Source: Alnus glutinosa (taxonomy: Eukaryota; Streptophyta; Magnoliopsida; Fagales; Betulaceae). From it: a stretch of 64,000 nucleotides of DNA. The stretch's first letter is position 1; each line of letters starts with the position of its first letter. Position numbers and translations under genes: made by a program. Below the pieces are notes generated by a model. That model ran no database searches and was not told where the DNA came from. It was given only the letters and a program-made list of their open reading frames with translations. This document shows, piece after piece, positions 23,802-36,335 of this stretch. The stretch covers positions 6,073,501-6,137,500 of the forward strand of contig NC_084894.1 of NCBI RefSeq assembly GCF_958979055.1. Reading direction: 5' to 3'.

Positions 23802-24226
23802 TGTTAAGGAAAGTGATACAGCCCATATAGGATCACGCACAACTGTCACAAGTAATGATGATCCTGGAATAATACTCAAAACAGCAAGAGAAGATTGTGC
23901 CATATTCAGTCCAGACAGCCATGGTAATACAGCAGCGAAAAAGGAAAGAAGTGCAAACCAAGGTGAAGTAGAAAAGGAAGGTGCTGGAGCTTACACTAAA
24001 TCAGTGCAAACAGGGAAAGATATTCAACCTTATTTGAATACAAGATCGTAATTCTCATAAGTAGTCAATATACTTGTCTAATACTCATGTAATTGACAAT
24101 CCCATATTTTGTGGGATTGTCCAGCTGTTCATACCTTGCAGAACACTGCAGCCTTGTATATAATGCTACGGCATTCACTACTTTTTGTATCAAGGAAAAT
24201 TTTCCTCTGTTCTTCAAATCATTTTA
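23802..24226 (+). repeat. 5' LTR of the Copia element
   Basis: 425 bp, the same length as the 3' LTR and about 99% identical. Begins TGTTAAG and ends ATTTTA just before the primer-binding site. Confidence 0.95.
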
Positions 24227-24238
24227 TGGTATCAGAGC
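24227..24238 (+). other. Primer-binding site
   Basis: TGGTATCAGAGC directly follows the 5' LTR and is the standard initiator Met-tRNA-complementary site of plant Copia elements. Confidence 0.93.
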
Positions 24239-24267
24239 CTCAAAGGCCTACGCCCAAATTCGATCCT

Positions 24268-27200
24268 ATGGCTTCAAGCTCTTCCTCTGCTCTTCCTTGT
24301 TTTGCTCTCCCCAATATCTCCCAAGGTAGCTTTACCAAGCTCGAAGGTAGCTCCAATTATTTACAATGGCAAACTCAATTTATGCCAGCATTACGTACCT
24401 ATGATTTAATGGGTATTGTGGATGGCTTTGAGCCATGTCCACCACAATTTCTGGTTGATGATAAAGACCAGAAAACCCTCAATCCAGACTATATTCTCTG
24501 GACTAAGAGAGATCAGTTTCTGTTGAGTTGGATTAATGTCACACTCACAGATAAAGTGCTGTCCACTGTGTATGGACTCAACACATCAAAGCAGGTTTGG
24601 TCTGCTCTCTCGAATCGCTTTGCCTCTCAATCAACATCTCGCATAGCTCATATCAAGCGTCAACTGCAGAGTCTTAGTCAAGGTTCTAAGACATGTACTG
24701 AGTATCTCCAGTTTGCTAAATCATTGGCGGATCAACTGGCTGCTGTAGGTAAAACTATTAATGATGATGATCTCATCTCATATGTCATTGGTGGTTTGAA
24801 TTCTTCTTTCAATGCTTTTGTCACTGTTGTCTCCTTTACTACTCAAATCAAGCCACTAAAATTTGATGATTTCCAAAATGAGCTTTTGAATCATGAAATG
24901 TTGATTAATCAACAACAATCTGATGCAAGCCAACACCAATCTGCTGCAACGGATATCTCTAGCTTTGCACTAGTCGCACAGAAAACACCACAACAATCTC
25001 ATCCAAAGAACAAGCAGCAATGGAAGCCCACTTCTCGGCCTTTCAACTCAAAGCCATCCTCTGGCTTTTTTGGCCAACGTGCTCCTTTCCGATCTGCTGC
25101 ACCAAGACAGAATTTCAGCACTAATGTCAACAACAGGTCTGAGGCCATATCACCTAGTAATTTCTTTAATAATTCTGAAACTCGTCCTCCATGTCAGATT
25201 TGCGGAAAAACTAGTCACCAGGCACTTGATTGCTTTCATCGCATGGACTACTCCTATCAAGGACGCCACCCTCCACCTCAATTTGCAGCTATGGTGGCAC
25301 AAAGCAATGCTGTGTATGATGACCAGTGGTATGCTGATAGTGGAGCAAATGCGCATATCACCAATGAACTCGAAAACCTGTCAATTAAGCAACCTTTCCA
25401 CCAAGAGGACACAATGGCTGTTGGCAATGGTGCTGGTCTTGCCATAGAAAATACGGGTTCAACTACTCTCTCTACTCTTCATTATAAATTTCATCTTCAT
25501 AATGTTTTGCATTGTCCTACAGCTTCAGCCAATTTGTTATCAATTCAGAAATTTTGTGCAGACAATTTCTGTTACTTTATACTGACATCTACTCATTTCT
25601 TTATCAAGGACCTCAAGACTCATGTCACCCTACTGGAGGGCAGAAGTGAGAATGGGCTCTATCCAATAAGGTTGCCAAGGAATTCTCCCAAATATCTCCA
25701 AGCTTTTTCTGCTATGTTTGGAATAAAAACATCTACTTTGGGATGGCACTTTAGATTAGGTCACCCTAGGACTGATGTTGTTTCTAGAGTTATTCAAGAA
25801 TTTCAACTTCCTGTTTCTTGTCAAAATTTCAATAAAGAAGTTATTTGCAATTCATGTCAACTTGGTAAAAGTAAGAGGCAGCCATTTTCTTTGTCCACTC
25901 GTGTCTCTACCCAACCTCTGCAGTTAATTCATAGTGATGTATGGACATCCCTTGTGCAATCCGTGAGTGGCTACAAATTCTATATAATATTCATAGACGA
26001 TTACTCGCGATACACTTGGTTTTATCCTCTGGTTCATAAATCTGAAGTCTTTAACAGTTTTATTAAGTTCAAACAGCTTGCTGAAAATCAATTTTCCTCT
26101 AACATCAAACAACTCCAATCTGATGGAGGAGGGGAATACACTTCACTGCAGTTCCAAGCTTTTCTTAATAAACATGGGATAATACATAGAAAATCATGTC
26201 CATACACTTCTCAACAAAACGGTTTGGCTGAAAGAAAATTAAGACATATTTTAGAAACCGGTCTCACCCTTTTGGCTCACTCCCATTTATCAAACAGGTT
26301 TTGGGTAGATGCTTTCTTAACTGTTGTCCATATAATCAATAGGCTTCCTACTCCTACCCTTGATAATGTCTCCCCCTTTACTAAACTCCATGGCAAGGAT
26401 CCTAATTACCAATCTATGCGTGTCTTTGGCTGCAAGTGTTATCCCTTGCTTAGGCCTTACAACAAACATAAATTGGAATATCGATCCAAGTCATGCATTT
26501 TCTTAGGGTATCATTATGCAGGGTACAAGTGCCTCGATCCTCTTGCCAACAAGGTCTATCTATCTCGACATGTCATATTTGATGAGAATTCCTTTCCAGC
26601 CAAGGAGAAAGCTGCTTCCACAATGTCCTCCAAACTGCCTACTTGCAATGAGGCTTCCTTGACCATACCCGTAAGTCATTCTTTCCCTCATATTGTTGTA
26701 ATTCCTCCTAATACAAATTCTGTTTCTGGGTCTACTACTGAAACCAACACACAATCTCACATTGTCCCCTCATCCCCAACATCACATACCACAACTCCCT
26801 CTCCACATGAAGATTTTGGTAGCCCTCTATCTGCAGAATTTATTTCTGCAACTCCTCAAGACACAATTCTGGCAGAGTCCAATTCAGCTGCACCCAGATT
26901 AAACTTTGATGCACCAGTTTCTACAGAATTTCCCTCTGTACCTCATACTGAGCCTTCCCTCGCCCCTGCCGGTAATCCAAACCAAATTTCAGTTGCTCCC
27001 TCTCATCATATGATAACTCGGTCACAAACTGGTTCACTTCAGCCAAAGTCCTTCCCTGATTATAAGATGTTCTCTTCCACCAAATACCCTCTTATTGTTC
27101 TGCACACTGTCCTTAGAGAGGTTGAACCCAGTTCATATCGCCAGGCTGCCACTGATCCTCGGTGGCAGGATGCTATGCAACAGGAATTTGATGCATTGAT

Positions 27201-28660
27201 CTCCAACCACACATGGTCTCTTTGTCCTAGACCTTCGTCCCATAATGTTATTCATAACAAATGGGTCTACAAGATTAAACAAAAACCTGATGGATCGGTT
27301 GAGAGATTCAAAGCTCGGTTGGTGGCAAAAGGGTTTGAGCAGTTAAGTGGGCTAGATTACACGGAAACTTTCAGTCCAGTCATCAAACCTTCTACTATCC
27401 GTATTATATTGGCTTTGGCTGTCCAATTCGATTGGCCAATAAGGCAATTGGATGTTTCCAATGCCTTCTTACATGGCTTTTTGGCAGAAGAAGTTTTCAT
27501 GGAGCAACCACCAGGTTTCATTGACAAGCAGCATCCTGATTTTGTATGTAAGCTACACAAAGCTATCTATGGCTTGAAACAAGCTCCTAGAGCGTGGTTT
27601 CATCGACTTTCTGTTTTTCTATTGGAACTAGGCTTCATCGCATCTCTAGTTGATACATCTTTGTTCCTATATCATTGTGGTGCTATTAAATTGTTCGTGC
27701 TCATCTATGTTGATGATATAATTGTGACAGGCACCCACTCCAATGTTATTAGTGCACTAATTTATCACTTGCAGCAAGAGTTTCCTCTCAAGGATTTGGG
27801 ATGTCTATCCTTCTTCTTGGGTATTCAGGTCACACGAACCTCTCAAGGACTACATCTCAGTCAATCCAAGTACATTGCAGACCTGCTGTCACGGGTTCAT
27901 ATGGATGGTGCCAAGCCTGCTAAATCCCCATGTGGAAGTGGTGCAAAGTTGTCCCAATTTGATGGTGAACAGTTATCAGATCCTAGCCTTTATCGACATG
28001 TGGTGGGTGCATTTCAATATTGCACTCTTACTAGACCTGAAATTGGCTTCTCCGTAAATCAATTATGCCAACATCTCCACTCTCCTACTTCCACTCATTG
28101 GGCCTTTGCAAAACGGGTCCTACGCTATCTCAAGGGTACAGTGGAGGATGGTTTGTTCTATACCAAGGGTAGTCTTCAGCTCCAAGTGTACTGTGATTCT
28201 GACTGGGCATGAAGTCCAGATGATAGAAGATCTACCTCAGGCTTTGCTGTTTATCTCGGTCAATCTCTTGTCTCTTGGAGTGCCAAGAAACAATCAATCG
28301 TGTCTCGATCAAGCACTGAAGCTGAGTACCGCTCCCTAGCTATCACAACTGCTGAATTATATTGGTTAAGAATGCTTTTCAAAGAGCTACGTATCCCTCT
28401 CCCCTCGGTGCCAGTAATTTGGTGTGATAATATTAGTGCCCTTGCTCTAGCCTCCAATCCAATTTTTCATGCTAGAACTAAACATATTGAAGTTGATTAC
28501 CATTTTGTAAGGGAAAAAGTTGTTAATCATGATATTACTGTCAAGTTTATTTCCACTCATGATCAAGTTGCAGATATCTTCACTAAGAGCCTCTCCTTTC
28601 CTCGGTTTGTCTTCTTGAAATCCAAGCTTATGGTGCTACCCATCATCAGCTTGCGGGGGG
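24268..28660 (+). pseudogene. Copia gag-pol coding region
   Basis: The order of parts is that of Copia: a gag domain of the UBN2 type, a CCHC zinc knuckle (CQICGKTSHQALDC), a protease site (WYADSGANAHIT), a GAG-pre-integrase segment (LGHPRTDVV), integrase (HSDVW, DDYSRYTW, SDGGGEY), a reverse transcriptase with YVDDIIVTG, and RNase H (SSTEAEYRSLA). It is broken in about one place and is treated as a fossil. Confidence 0.9.
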
Positions 28661-28661
28661 C

Positions 28662-29086
28662 TGTTAAGAAAAGTGATACAGCCCATATAGGATCACGCAC
28701 AACTGTCACAAGTAATGATGATCCTGGAATAATACTCAAAACAGCAAGAGAAGATTGTGCCATATTCAGTCCAGACAGCCATGGTAATACAGCAGCGAAA
28801 AAGGAAAGAAGTGTAGACCAAGGTGAAGTAGAAAAGGAAGGTGCTGGAGCTTACACTAAATCAATGCAAACAGGGAAAGATATTCAACCTTATTTGAATA
28901 CAAGATCGTAATTCTCATAAGTAGTCAATATACTTGTCTAATACTCATGTAATTGACAATCCCATATTTTGTGGGATTGTCTAGCTGTTCATACCTTGCA
29001 GAACACTGCAGCCTTGTATATAATGCTACGGCATTCACTACTTTTTGTATCAAGGAAAATTTTCCTCTGTTCTTCAAATCATTTTA
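28662..29086 (+). repeat. 3' LTR of the Copia element
   Basis: 425 bp, preceded by a G-rich polypurine tract (28651-28661) and followed by the target duplication TACCA. Confidence 0.95.
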
Positions 29087-30330
29087 TACCAAACACCATA
29101 AAATACCGAAATTATTTTTCAAAAATCATTTTACATCGAAACAAACGGAGCATAAGTGGTGGAATATCTCTTGGATTAAAAAAAGTATTTGTGGAGGAAA
29201 CAACAGTTTTAATTGGTCAGATCTCCATCAGCTCCTTTAATGGCAAAGATCAACAGATTTGGAGGTACACAAGAAGTGGTGATTTTACTGTAAAAAGTGC
29301 CTATCAGCAAGATATGACAGAGGGGAGTGTTCTTATGCAAGAAATATGAAAGATGGAGACTGCCAATGTCGTTAAAGTTTTCAAATGGATGGCCGGTAAT
29401 AATGCATTGCCTACAAAAGCAAATTTTTTTAAAAGAATAGTTGTGATAGATCCACTATGACCGATATGAGAGTTGGAGGAGGAAACAACGGGGTTTGGCC
29501 TTTGGAGTTTCCCGTCGGCAAGAGATGTGTGGAGTATGCGTGGTCGGAAGCTTCAAAAGAATCACGTGGAGAATGTAGAGTTCATCCGAATTATGGATGG
29601 CCTTCAGAGCATATTGGATAAGGATGACTCTGAAGTTATGGCAATGGTAGCACGAAACATGTGGTTCCGAAGAAACTCATTGATCCATGGGGTGATTTTT
29701 ACCACCGGAGCCAACTTGTGCGAAAAGCAATGGAATCCCTTAATGAGTACAAAGATGCCTAAGACCGACCGAAGGAGCAGTGTGATCGAAGGAGGTCGAG
29801 TGGCGAACCATAGTTGGAAAGCTCGCAATAGATGAATTAAATAGGAAGATGGGCATAGGTGTGATTGCGAAGGATCCTTTGTGGGAGATGTTGGCAACGT
29901 TACAGGCTCCAAAATATAATATTAATGATCAGGCCATTGCAAAATTCATAGCAGCTTTAAGGGTTTGTAATTTTCACTAGAGAGTTGGCATGGGGTGGCA
30001 AAAGGTGGAACTAGGAGAAGATGCTCTAAAAGCACTGCAAGCATTACAAAAAGTGGAACACAAATTGGTGTTGATATGGCCAATTAGTTGACGATATTAG
30101 CTAGAGTAGTTTTGAATTCTTTACAACACCGGGTTATGTCTCATGCACGTCCATAGGAAAGTAAATGGTGCAGTTCATAAACTAGCAAATAATGCGCATT
30201 CTTTCATGGATGAGGTGGTTCACTACTTCACTTGGAGGAAGCCCTTTAGTCTATTAATTACATTGTAATACGTACCTGCATGTATTGTTCAAGTTTTTCT
30301 CATCAATGATGTGAATGCAAGAATGTTTTT

Positions 30331-31166
30331 TTTTTTTAGTTTAAAAGAGTGTTTTGATGTGACATGAAAGTAAAAACAATTTTCAATGTTTTTGTGAGGG
30401 TTTTATGTTTTTAGTTACCTTATTCTTTTTATTTTGAAAATAGCTAGAAAACAAAAAAGATAATATATATAACAAACAGAGCCATTGTCATTATAAACAA
30501 AAATGACTAAAATAAAGTGATGAGTGCACTTTGCATCTTATGAGAAAAGGAAAAATCAACTTCCTCTAGATCTTTTCTGAGAGGGAACTGCATGTTAAAT
30601 AGCAAGTATAATTGTTTGCCAACAATTATTATCATTTCAAACAACAATAACTATAATAAACAGATGTTGGAGCACACCTAAAATCGCATTAATTTGTAGT
30701 TGTTTAAATTGACTCAGTTATAATATATAAGATGAGCTAAACCTATATAAACTTATTTTTATTTTAATTTTCATTAATTCAGTATAAGAAAAATTAAACA
30801 AAGTTTGTCATGTTATTTTAAAAGCTTAAAATGTTTGTTTTATATAAAATTTGTGTATTAATTGGTACTTTCATGATTTCTGAAACATTGGCCTATTGTA
30901 TTATATAAAACTATGGTAACTAATGATATTATATATTGATATTGTTAACTACTTTCCGAGATACTGATCAAGAATGCCTAGAGGAGAAAGGAGAAATTAA
31001 TGCATCAAAAGAGCTTGCTAAAAGTCTGTCGGCGGGACTAGCTTTGATGCTTAAATCAGGAGGGAGAAGAAATTCATATTGTAGAAGCAAGATGCTTATC
31101 AATCCTTTAGTAAAATAATTTAAAATCAAGTAAACTGCTCGATCGGTCTCATTTAATTTATTAGAA
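30331..31166. other. Intergenic, 3' flank of the SDR array
   Basis: AT-rich. No gene is supported; the last part contains the likely polyadenylation region of SDR copy A. Confidence 0.4.
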
Positions 31167-32736
31167 TTAAGCATACATCGAAAAGCCTGAATTTTCAATG
31201 GTGAAGCCCCCATCTACCAAAAGATTATGTCCACTTACGTACTTCGACTCATCACTTCCAAGATAAAGAACAGCTTCAGCCACATCCTCTGCCTCAAGAA
31301 CCTTACCTTTAAGGTTGGAATAAGCACGATGAATTCCATCATTGTCCAGCTTATAGAAATCTTTTGCCAACGGCGTGGGAACCACGTACGGTGACACACA
31401 ATTCACTCGAATGCCAAACTGTCCGAGCTCCACAGCGGTGTTTCTCATCAATCCCACCACGCCATGCTTTGAGCTTGTGTAGCCATGCGATGCAGAGCCT
31501 CCTACAGTTGAGGCGGCGCTAGCAGTTGTAATTATGCTGCCATGGCGAGCTGGGATCATCACACGGGCGGCATGTTTCGTGCCGAGGAAGACACCCACGA
31601 GGTTTATGCCAATGACTTGCTCAAATTCAGCCTTGGCAATTTCAAGGATGTTCGTTTTGGCTACTCCAGCGATGCCGGCGTTGTTGAACATAATGTCCAG
31701 CTTTCCGAATTTGAAAACGGTAAGGTTAACGGCGTTTTCCACATCTTTTTCCTTGGTGACATCGCAATGGACGAAGGACGTGGATTGAGAGTTTAGATCT
31801 TTGCATACAGAGTGACCCAAGTCATCTTGGATATCTGCAATCACAACTTTTGCTCCATGCTTCGAGAAGAGTCTTGCCGTTGACTCGCCAATGCCGCTAG
31901 CCCCACCGGTGATTAGTGCTACTTTTCCTTCTAGCCTGTGACATTTTCACATGATATATATATGCTAATGTTATAGCACACAAAGCAATGCATGAAATGT
32001 CTAAAGAAGCAATAAAGAAAAATAGTTTAGGGTTAAATATTATTTAGCCCCTAAACTGACAACTCACATGATATGGTCATCTAAACTATCAATTTAATAT
32101 GAAGTAGACACTCCCTTAAGAGATTCCGTCTTCTTAGACGCAAAACTGGTCACGTGCGTGGCACGTGACCAATTTGACCTAATTCTACCCATTTTATTCT
32201 TATGGGATTTCAATGACATTTCCTTCTACCTTCTACATATGCTATCACCATGGATGTTGATCTCAAAAACAAGGCCAAATACGACCTTCGACACTAGTGT
32301 GGATTTTCATGGTTTGGGTATTTGGATCCATTTTATTGGTTTGGTTTGCTGGTTTGGATCCATTTGAGGGGAAGAAAACCATGGTTATAAAAAGCAATAA
32401 AAAAAAAAAATCATTGAAAATTAATATTATTGAAGTACAGAATAGAATAAATATATAATGTGATGGAGTTTATATTGAAAGAAAATGAAGGTTTACTAAA
32501 TTTGTTGCACAACAAAATCAAAATTATGATTATTCTTCAGATAATTTGTTGCACAACAAAATCAAAATCAAAATTTTGTTTAACTTTTTAACATACTGTT
32601 TAATTTTGTCCATTTATTTACTTAATATAATTATGATTTCACAAATTTGCTGCCATGAAATCATGTGGGCGTGCAAGATATTAGAACTTTTCTCTCACCT
32701 TCTTGCAGCAGCCGAGACTAAGGAGACACTTCCCAT
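31167..32736 (-). CDS. SDR copy A: short-chain dehydrogenase/reductase (secoisolariciresinol dehydrogenase-like, SDR110C)
   Basis: Exon 1 is 32699-32736 (38 bp, MGSVSLVSAAAR plus two bases) and exon 2 is 31167-31935. The donor is AG|GTGAG, the acceptor CACAG|G, and the total is 268 residues. The NAD-binding TGGASGIG lies at residues 22-29, Asp47 follows the second strand (favouring NAD over NADP), NNAG is at 97-100, and the catalytic residues are Ser152, Tyr165 and Lys169 (YTSSK). The family oxidises secondary alcohols of lignans, terpenoids or related compounds in the cytosol; the substrate cannot be predicted. The 763-bp intron carries an insertion of roughly 0.5 kb shared only with copy B. 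Closest relative in the array by eye is copy B. Confidence 0.93.
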
Positions 32737-32793
32737 GGCCGGCCGACTGATCTCCGAACCTAGCTCCACCGGCAAAAAAAAAAAAAAAAATGA

Positions 32794-32802
32794 ATATATA
32801 AG
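32794..32802 (-). promoter_or_regulatory. TATA box of SDR copy A
   Basis: TTATATATT on the minus strand, about 60 bases upstream of the start codon, predicting a short 5' UTR of roughly 30 bases. Copy B has the variant TTTTATATTC at the same place (37976-37985). Confidence 0.5.
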
Positions 32803-33987
32803 ATGAACCCCAAGTACCTTAATCAAATTGCCTTTTAATCTCTCCTTCAAAGTAACAAACTTATATGGACGGAATTTGTTGTCACTAGTACTGTGCCCTA
32901 ATAGTAGTGGCCGGTCACACATTTATCACGAGAGTTGGTTGCTTTCTGTACTAGCTAGCTTGGTTTCTTTTAAAATTTACAGTAAACCTCACTATCTTTG
33001 TTAAAAGTAAAGCGTGATCCACAATTGATCAATCATCTATTATTGATTTCGCGAGACCAAGGCCACCAATCACCATCGTAGCTTGTACTAGGATGATGAT
33101 GAGATGGAAGCTCTTGCAAAAACATGTAAGAAATAAGTGTCACATTTTTCATGTTGGCCGGCCGGTTGCTTTTTCTACTATGTATTTTTGTATTTGGGCA
33201 AATTCAAGTAATCGTCTGATTTTATAGAAATAAGTATCACATTGCCTTTTACACTATAGTTTACAATTTAGTGATTAACGTAATAAGTGTCATATAGAGC
33301 ATTATTACGTTAGTTTGTAAATATAGTAATTGTCATATAGACTATCAGTTGTGAGCCTATATTTTAGTGGCTAATGTAATAAGTGTCACATAAACTGTCA
33401 AGTCAATTTGTATGAAACTAAGGAAAAATTGTTAATTTAGTTCATACAGTTTGAAGTTGTGACAAACTAATCGCTCATCACAATTTAAAAAGTGACTTAA
33501 CATACCTTGAGATAAGCAACGAAGAAAAAAAAAAAGGGTCATTGCCGTTAGAAATGTTGATGGAATCCATTAATGCATGTGTCACATTATCACCAATCAT
33601 ATTGTGACATATGTCACTTAAAAAAAAAAAAGACAAAAGTGGTGAAGCCACACCTTTGGGGAGCCAGAAGGTAGCTGTTTGGGAATGATCGACTTTATTT
33701 TTTTAGTAGTTAAGTATCACGTCAATTTGTAAAATAACTCATAATAAAAGTTATATATGTTGATCGCTCTACATATTCAGTGTACCACAAGAATTTTACA
33801 ACATGGCGTGATCTTTTTTGGTGTATTGAATATATTTATGTAGACCATATAAGTAGATAGAGACCATTCGCTTTATCCTTGACAATAGAAAAGTAGAGAA
33901 TCCAGATTTTGGTACTGCTCCCTCCACTATCATATTATTTGATAGATTTTTTCTTTCAAAAAAACATCATCATCATCATAATAATAA

Positions 33988-34696
33988 GGAAAAAATACAA
34001 TATAGTCCTTAAACTATCACTCTTTTTTCAAATGGCATCTCAAACTATTAAGGTTTGCACTCTGACCCTTCAAACTATCAAAATCTTTGAAAAATATTCA
34101 TTTTTACAGATATCCTCATAATACCCCTGTCACGTGTCATTTTTTAATTAAAATTCAAAAAATAAATTAATAAATAAACTAAAACTTTATTTCTTATTTC
34201 TTATTTTTATTTTTTAAAAAAAGGTGGGTGTTTGGGGTGGCTTTATTTCCCAACCGTGACCCAATCTTCAGGACACTCCTCAGGTCACCGTCCGTTTGCA
34301 ATGTTGTGATGACCGATTTTATAGCCCGGTTCGGCGAGTTCCGATTCATATTGGAATCATTCATAATCTTGGAAAGATCAATATCATAGACATCGAAAGA
34401 TAAGAAATTAGTCATATCCGCATTCGGAGAGGCGGGAATGAGTTCGTCGAGTTTCAGGCGTGCATCGTCCAACGACAATGCCGGAAAGAAGCGGTACATC
34501 CTCCGTTTGATCGCAATATTTTTTTAATTTTTAATTGAAAAATGACGTGTGGCATGTGTATTATGAGGATATTTCGCTAAAAGTTGGGATTTTTCAAAGG
34601 TTTTGGTTGTTTGGAGGGTCAAAGTGCAAGTCTTAGTAGTTTATGGGCCATCCAAAGAAATGGTAATAATTTGGAGAGCTAAATTATATTTTTCCC
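33988..34696. mobile_element. MULE-type element carrying an open frame (Pack-MULE-like), copy 1
   Basis: Imperfect inverted ends of about 200 bp (GGAAAAAATACAATATAG at the left; the complement of GGGAAAAATATAATTTAG at the right). The 9-bp duplication TAATAATAA lies at 33979-33987 and 34697-34705. The diverged spacer at 47490-47540 has the same flanks without the insert, an empty site. Inside is a stretch of balanced base composition with an open frame, unlike the AT-rich arms, as in elements that have captured gene fragments. Confidence 0.8.
34194..34499 (-). CDS. Unidentified open frame inside the Pack-MULE-like element, copy 1
   Basis: 101 codons on the minus strand, starting MYRFFPALSLDDARLKLDEL and passing through NFLSFDVYDIDLSKIMNDS and NRAIKSVITTLQTDGDL. 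The frame stays open upstream of the Met as well (IAIKRR). Composition and codon use look coding, in contrast to the arms. I do not recognise the protein. It is probably the captured internal part of some gene, so the listed start and end need not be biological. The paired copy at 41982-42266 differs at about three residues and stays open. Confidence 0.4.
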   Translation of the reverse strand: MYRFFPALSLDDARLKLDELIPASPNADMTNFLSFDVYDIDLSKIMNDSNMNRNSPNRAIKSVITTLQTDGDLRSVLKIGSRLGNKATPNTHLFLKNKNKK

Positions 34697-34884
34697 TAAT
34701 AATAACTATAATAAAAAATGATAAACAGTAATTATAAGCAATATTCCACCATGACATAAGCGTTTGTCTCCTCTTTTTGTATGCAAGAACAAAGAGAAAA
34801 TTTGTCTGAACTTGCTCTTAGAAGGGCACATGAAGAAAATGTGTGGACTAATAGTACTTAAGCTATAATATTGGACTAATAGTA

Positions 34885-35542
34885 TGTTGGGAATAAATCT
34901 TACTCCAACCAGCTCAAGGAGAGATGGGGAATTATCATTCCCCATGCCTAAGTTGGACCAGGATCAAGTTGTACCTGACTAGGCATAAGAAGCCTGACCA
35001 GACTGGAGATGAACTGATCGGGCACTCACATTTAGGTGTGTGCGCTGTTCAAAGTAGAGAGCGATCCGATCAACAAGACTCGCAGTACAAAGTACACATG
35101 GCCTGACAAATATGAAGGTTTAGTAGTTAAGGTCTTGTCTAAACACTATGCCAAGTTACTGTGCACATCGTACCGAATCATTGTTCATCCCATACCGTGA
35201 TGGTCAGAAATCCCAAAAAATCTGGGACGTATTGTTCCAGCAAAGTATCCCCACTCATTCTAACACGCCAATAAATACATGACTCCCCCAGGTATTGGGG
35301 GGGAATTTTTCTTTTTTTTTGAGCTCTCACCTACAACTTGCATGATTTAAGCATTGGAGGAAGGATTGTCGGCCAACCCCCGACGAGTCTTTGTTGTTTT
35401 GCAAGTTCCCTGGAGGACTGACTCGAGCCATAGGAGGACCCACCCAAGCTATCGAGGACCCGATCCATCGAAGGACCGAGCTGAGCCACTCAGAAAGCTA
35501 ATTAGGAGCAGAAATATCACCATACCGGGAACTATACCAACA
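34885..35542 (+). mobile_element. Solo LTR (Gypsy-like), copy 1
   Basis: A 658-bp block with ends TGTTGG and CCAACA and a 5-bp duplication TAGTA at 34880-34884 and 35543-35547. There is no internal region, so it is a solo LTR left by recombination. The T/C-rich end region and length suit a Ty3/Gypsy LTR. Its twin at 42652 shows that it predates the segmental duplication. Confidence 0.85.
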
Positions 35543-36335
35543 TAGTACATCATTGAATGAAGGGTTGGAACTAATTAATTCCTGAGATTGTCTGCTCAAT
35601 TTTTGCTTATTTTTCCTTCCTTGATGGATTAAGATTTTAAAAGGGCATTGAAATAAAATAATGGATGTTTTTGTGATTAATATTTGATTAAGACTGATAA
35701 ATTTCCTCCTTACAAAATAACTGGCCACTAACCTGCTCTTTCTCTCTTATTTCCCATGCATGATCGGGTCAAATAGTATGTATGTAGTACACCCTTTGTT
35801 TTAAATCCTAAGATTAATATACTAATTTTGAGGATAAGATGGATTTGTGATCGTTTGAGAAAGAGTGATGTTTCCTACGCCTTAAATTGATTATGGCCGG
35901 ATTTCTGCCAAAATTGAGGAATTGATTGGGAGTCGTTCATCAGGGGTTTATTTCTTGCCTTGAAAGTTTGAAAGTGCCAAGGAGTACGTAGTAGTAACTA
36001 AGAGATGGGAAACATTATGGAAACACATACTTCATATCAGTGGAGTGTAATCTGGCTGTTTTGGCTTCAATGATTTTGAGAGAATGGGTTTAGTTCAATC
36101 TAGCTGGTCGGCCTCTAACCGATGGGGGTCCAAGAGTCCACCATTATACAAAACTACATTAATCGATCATAGCAGTCAACAGTATCCCATATTCATGAGC
36201 ATATTTGACTGTGAGTAATTTAAATCTTAACTCTCTGCATTAAAACAAATAGACCGAGAGCATTTGACGATCCTTTAGTAAAATAATCTAAAATCAAATA
36301 AAACTGCTAAATCGATCTCATTTAATTTATTAGAA

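Larger units (their letters stand above)
23802..29086 (+). mobile_element. Copia LTR retrotransposon (young, nearly whole)
   Basis: Two 425-bp LTRs (23802-24226 and 28662-29086) start TGTTAAG. The 5-bp duplication TACCA lies at 23797-23801 and 29087-29091. A primer-binding site complementary to initiator Met-tRNA and a polypurine tract border the interior. The LTRs differ at about five positions (roughly 1%), which at usual plant rates suggests insertion within the last million years or so. The coding region is nearly intact, with about one break. It lies inside the Harbinger-like element. Confidence 0.95.
23152..29152 (+). mobile_element. Harbinger-like non-autonomous element, interrupted by a Copia element
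   Basis: Starts TGCTCCGTTTGTTTCGACG and ends CGAAACAAACGGAGCA, with the trinucleotide TAA on both sides (23149-23151 and 29153-29155), as expected for PIF/Harbinger target duplications. The internal part holds a CCGGAT-rich minisatellite. Most of the span is the Copia element inserted at 23802-29086; without it the element is about 0.7 kb. Confidence 0.8.
22640..30330 (+). mobile_element. LINE (L1 type, RNase H-bearing) split by a nested insertion
   Basis: 22640-23148 encodes a degraded reverse transcriptase C-terminus (GKFLSRAGK, LLKATVHAIPIYTMSLLKLPKAM, FWWR). 29156-30330 continues with the zf-RVT region (RYTRSGDFTVKSAY, NALPTKANFFKR, FPSARDVW) and an RNase H-like part (NRKMGIGVIAKDP). A T/A-rich end near 30320-30340 marks the 3' limit. 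Several stops and frame changes show it is dead. The two parts are separated by the Harbinger-like element at 23152-29152. Confidence 0.8.
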
